From positions 33,626,594-33,690,593 of the forward strand of contig OZ024823.1 in the NCBI GenBank assembly GCA_964016985.1: a stretch of DNA of 64,000 bases, written 5' to 3'. A program made the position numbers and the translations under genes. This DNA is from Anodontia alba (Eukaryota; Mollusca; Bivalvia; Lucinida; Lucinidae). A model generated the notes under the pieces. It was not told the origin of the DNA. It saw only the letters and a program-made list of their open reading frames with translations, and made no database searches. Shown one piece after another: positions 61,441-64,000 of the stretch; the stretch's first letter is position 1, and each line of letters begins with the position of its first letter.

Positions 61441-63325
61441 CTTATTTCTGCTTCAATACTTAGAAATGGGCCATCCTATATAAGTCTATGTAAAAGAAGT
61501 GGGCCCCGGGACCGAGCCATTTTTTACCCCAGGGCTATAATTTGAACAACTTTGGTAGAGGTCCATTCGACGAGGCTACATACCAAATATCAAGGACCTG
61601 GGCCTTCCAGGTTTAGACAAGAAGGTTTTTAAAGGTTTTCCCTATATAAATTTATGTAAAACATGTAGGACCCTAGGCGGGACCATTTTTGGCCCAAGGG
61701 CTATAATTAAAACAATCTTGGCAGAGGTCTACTAGACAAAGCTGTGTACCAAATATCAAAGGCCTGGTTTCAAACAAGAAGATTTTTAAAGGTTTCCCTA
61801 AATAAAGCTATGTAAAACAAGCGGGCCACGGGACGGAGCCATTTTTGGCCCAGGGCTATAATTTGAACAATCTTGGTAGAAGTCCACTAGATGAAGCTAA
61901 ATATCAAATATCAAAGACCTGGGCCTTCTGGTTTTAGTCAAGAAGATTTTTAATGTTTCCCTATATTAGTCTATGTAAAACATGTTGGCCCCTGAGCGGG
62001 GTCATTTTTGCCCAAGGGCTACAATTTGAACAATCTTGGTAGAGGTTCACTAGATGAAACTACATATCAAATATCAAAGACCTGTGCATTCTGGTTTCAG
62101 TCTAGAAGATTTTAAAGGTTTTCCCTATGTTAGTCTATGTAAAACATGTTGGCCACTGGGCGGGGCCAATTTTTTGCCCCAGGGCTATAATTTGAACAAT
62201 CTTGGTAGAAGTACACTAGATAAAGCTTAATATCAAATATCAAAGATCTGGGCCTTCTGGTTTTAGTCAAAAAGATTTTTAAAGGTTTTCCCTATGTTAG
62301 TCTATGTAAAACATGTTGGCCCCTGAGCGGTGCCATTTTGGGCCCAAGGGCTATAATTCGAGCAATCTTGGTGGAGGTCTAATAGATGAAGCTACATATC
62401 AAATATCAAAGACCTGGGCATTCTGGTTTCAGTCTAGAAGATTTTAAAGTTTTTCCCTATGTCAGTCTATGTAAAACATGTTGGCCCATGGGCGGGGCCA
62501 GTTTTGGCCCCAGGGCTATAATTTGAACAATCTTGCTAGAGGTTTTCTAGATGAAGCTACATACCAAATATCAAAGACCCGGGCCTTCTGGTTTCAGACA
62601 AGTTTTTTATAGGTTTTTACCTATAAGGGTCTATGTATAACATGTGACACCTAGAGCAGGGCCAATTTTGACCCCAGGGCTATAATTTTCGTAGAGGTCC
62701 ACTAGACAAAGCTGTGTACCAAATATCAAAGGACTGGGCCTTCTTGTTTCAAACAAGAAGATTTTTCAAAATTTTCCCTATAAAGTCCATGTAAAACATG
62801 TGGGCTCCTGGGCGGGCCGATTTTGACCCCAGGTCCATTACTTGAACAATCTTGGTAGAGGTTCACTAGACGAAGTTGTGTACCAAATATCAAAGACCTG
62901 GGCCTTCTGGTTTCAGATGAGATGATTTTTAAAAGGTTTTCCCATATAAGGGTCAATGTAAAACATGTGACCCCTAAGTTGGGGCCAATTTTGACCCCAG
63001 GGCTATACTTTGAACAACTTTGGTAATGGTCCATTAGCTGAAGCTACATACCAAATATCAAAGACCTGGGCCTTCTGGCCAGACAAGAAGATTTTTAAAG
63101 GTTATTCCTTATAAGGGTCTATGTAAAACATGCGACCCCTAGGGCGGGATATTTTTAACCCCAGGGCTATAACTTCAATAATCTTGGCAGAGGTCCACTA
63201 GACAAAGCTGTGTACCAAATATCAAAGGCATGGGCCTTCTGGTTTCAAACAAGAAGATTTTAAAGGTTTTTCCCTATAAGGGTCTATATATAACATGTGA
63301 CCCCTAGAGCGGGGCCAATCAATCT
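61440..63325 (+). repeat. Tandem array of about twelve 164-bp units
   Basis: Each unit runs GTCTATGTAAAACATGT, GGCCATTTTTGGCCC, GGGCTATAATTTGAACAATC, TTGGTAGAGGTCCACTAG, TACCAAATATCAAAGACCTG, GGCCTTCTGGTTTCAGAC and AAGATTTTTAAAGGTTTTCC. CTATGTAAAA-type anchors lie near 61483, 61651, 61808, 61971, 62133, 62302, 62467, 62631, 62789, 62954, 63119 and 63285. Units are diverged, so the array is old. Confidence 0.9.
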
Positions 63326-63344
63326 ATGGGCGCGGGCATGTTTT

Positions 63345-64000
63345 CTCCTATCCAATGAAATACAATGTAACAATGTAAACAAACATATCCCAGAGCGCAA
63401 TTATACAATACAAATGTAAATTTGTTATTGCATATAAATGGTGGACTCAATGAATGCCAGTGCGACAATATATACAATAGAAATAAACGAGTTTAAGATA
63501 TAAATAAAGCAATTTACAATTATAAACGGAAACCACAAATAAAAACAATACAAATCTAGAGATATATAATAGAAATCAGAAATATATAATAGAAATGAAA
63601 CGATATAGAATTGGAATCAACTAAGATTGCAAGAACATACGAAAATATCAAGTATAAATCATTAAGTATAGAATCTAAATATCGAAATATAGAATACTAA
63701 TGAACGAATGTACAATATAAATGAAATACTATAGAATAGAAATAAGCAAACTTTTTTAATATAAATTTGAAAATAATGCAAAAAAATCACTATTATACAA
63801 TACAAATATTGCAATACAGAATATAAATGAAAAATATGCAAAATAAATGGAAGTCAATGAATAGTAATGAAACATAACAGCATACAAATTATTAAATAGA
63901 AATGATCAAATATAGAATAAAAACAAAATTATACAATAGAAATGAATAGATATTGAAATATAGAATAAAAACAAAATTATACAATAGAAATGAATAGATA
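63345..64000 (-). repeat. AT-rich tandem arm (right) of the large foldback, truncated by window end
   Basis: Inverse of the left arm: TATACAATAGAAATGAATAG and ATAGAATAAAAACAAAAT units. The last about 80 bp contain a perfect 45-bp direct repeat. Confidence 0.8.

Larger units (their letters stand above)
59830..64000. mobile_element. Very large foldback structure, running off the window
   Basis: The left arm (59830-60665) and right arm (63345 to the window end) are inverted relatives. For example TTGCAATCTTAGTTGATT, AAATTGCTTCATTTATATCC and GTATATATTGTCGCATTAGC on the left have reverse complements on the right, with moderate divergence. The middle (60666-63344) carries the 164-bp tandem array. 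No transposase is visible. Confidence 0.75.

Overview
The window looks like intergenic, repeat-dense DNA from an invertebrate animal, most likely a bivalve mollusc. I base this on the AT-rich composition, the long mono-, di- and trinucleotide runs, the tRNA-derived SINEs, the very many short palindromic elements, and terminal motifs such as AAGGGAGATAACT and AAGAGGGCC that I associate with bivalve genomes. There is no sign of bacterial organisation, no rRNA, no intact tRNA, no CRISPR array, and no conserved multi-exon gene that I can recognise. The only recognisable proteins are transposases: a mariner-type DD34D copy with one frameshift (13.2-14.5 kb) and a decayed Tc1-type DD34E relic (27.5-28.3 kb).

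The dominant component is one family of about 280-bp palindromic elements (called MITE-A here), with 23 whole or internally deleted copies and two half copies between 4 and 58 kb. Each has CATYACG...CGTRATG ends, a large central hairpin, two dissimilar outer arms, and a smaller hairpin containing a perfect TATA-box string in the right arm. A second family with CAGTCGAAC ends and a TA target (called R here) has unrelated termini but carries essentially the same central palindrome, with paired substitutions on both sides of the stem. A third palindromic core (GCAAACAGTG...CACTGTTTGC) is likewise reused inside at least three larger repeats and is tandemly amplified at 50.5-51.7 kb. Palindromic cores therefore look like modules exchanged between element families.

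Layout. 0-7 kb: scattered MITEs, one candidate exon near 5 kb and a GT/GA microsatellite. 7.46-9.50 kb: a 2-kb hAT-like element with roughly 315-bp inverted arms, an 8-bp target duplication and a small relative nested inside. 13-14.5 kb: a palindrome and the mariner. 16.5-25.5 kb: a SINE, MITEs, a foldback element made of EcoRI-rich repeats with an 8-bp target duplication, and a probable 5.6-kb inversion marked by a 126-bp perfect inverted duplication and two half MITEs. 27.4-28.9 kb: the Tc1 relic split by a MITE, then SINE fragments. 30.8-32.5 kb: a lone LTR with a proline-tRNA-type primer-binding site and a duplicated leader carrying a tRNA-like module. 33-58 kb: many MITEs, a TIR element with a 57-bp internal tandem array (37.3-37.9 kb), a second SINE, a pogo-like MITE, and two copies of a 0.5-kb repeat in opposite orientation. 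59.8 kb to the window end: a very large foldback structure with AT-rich tandem arms enclosing about twelve 164-bp tandem units.

The pieces do not form a metabolic or regulatory system. What is informative is the nesting order (MITE-A is younger than the Tc1 relic, the 93-bp tandem array and several palindromes) and the structural record of inversion, half-element chimerism and long flanking duplications around MITE-A. All coordinates and identities are from reading by eye; no alignment or database search was run.
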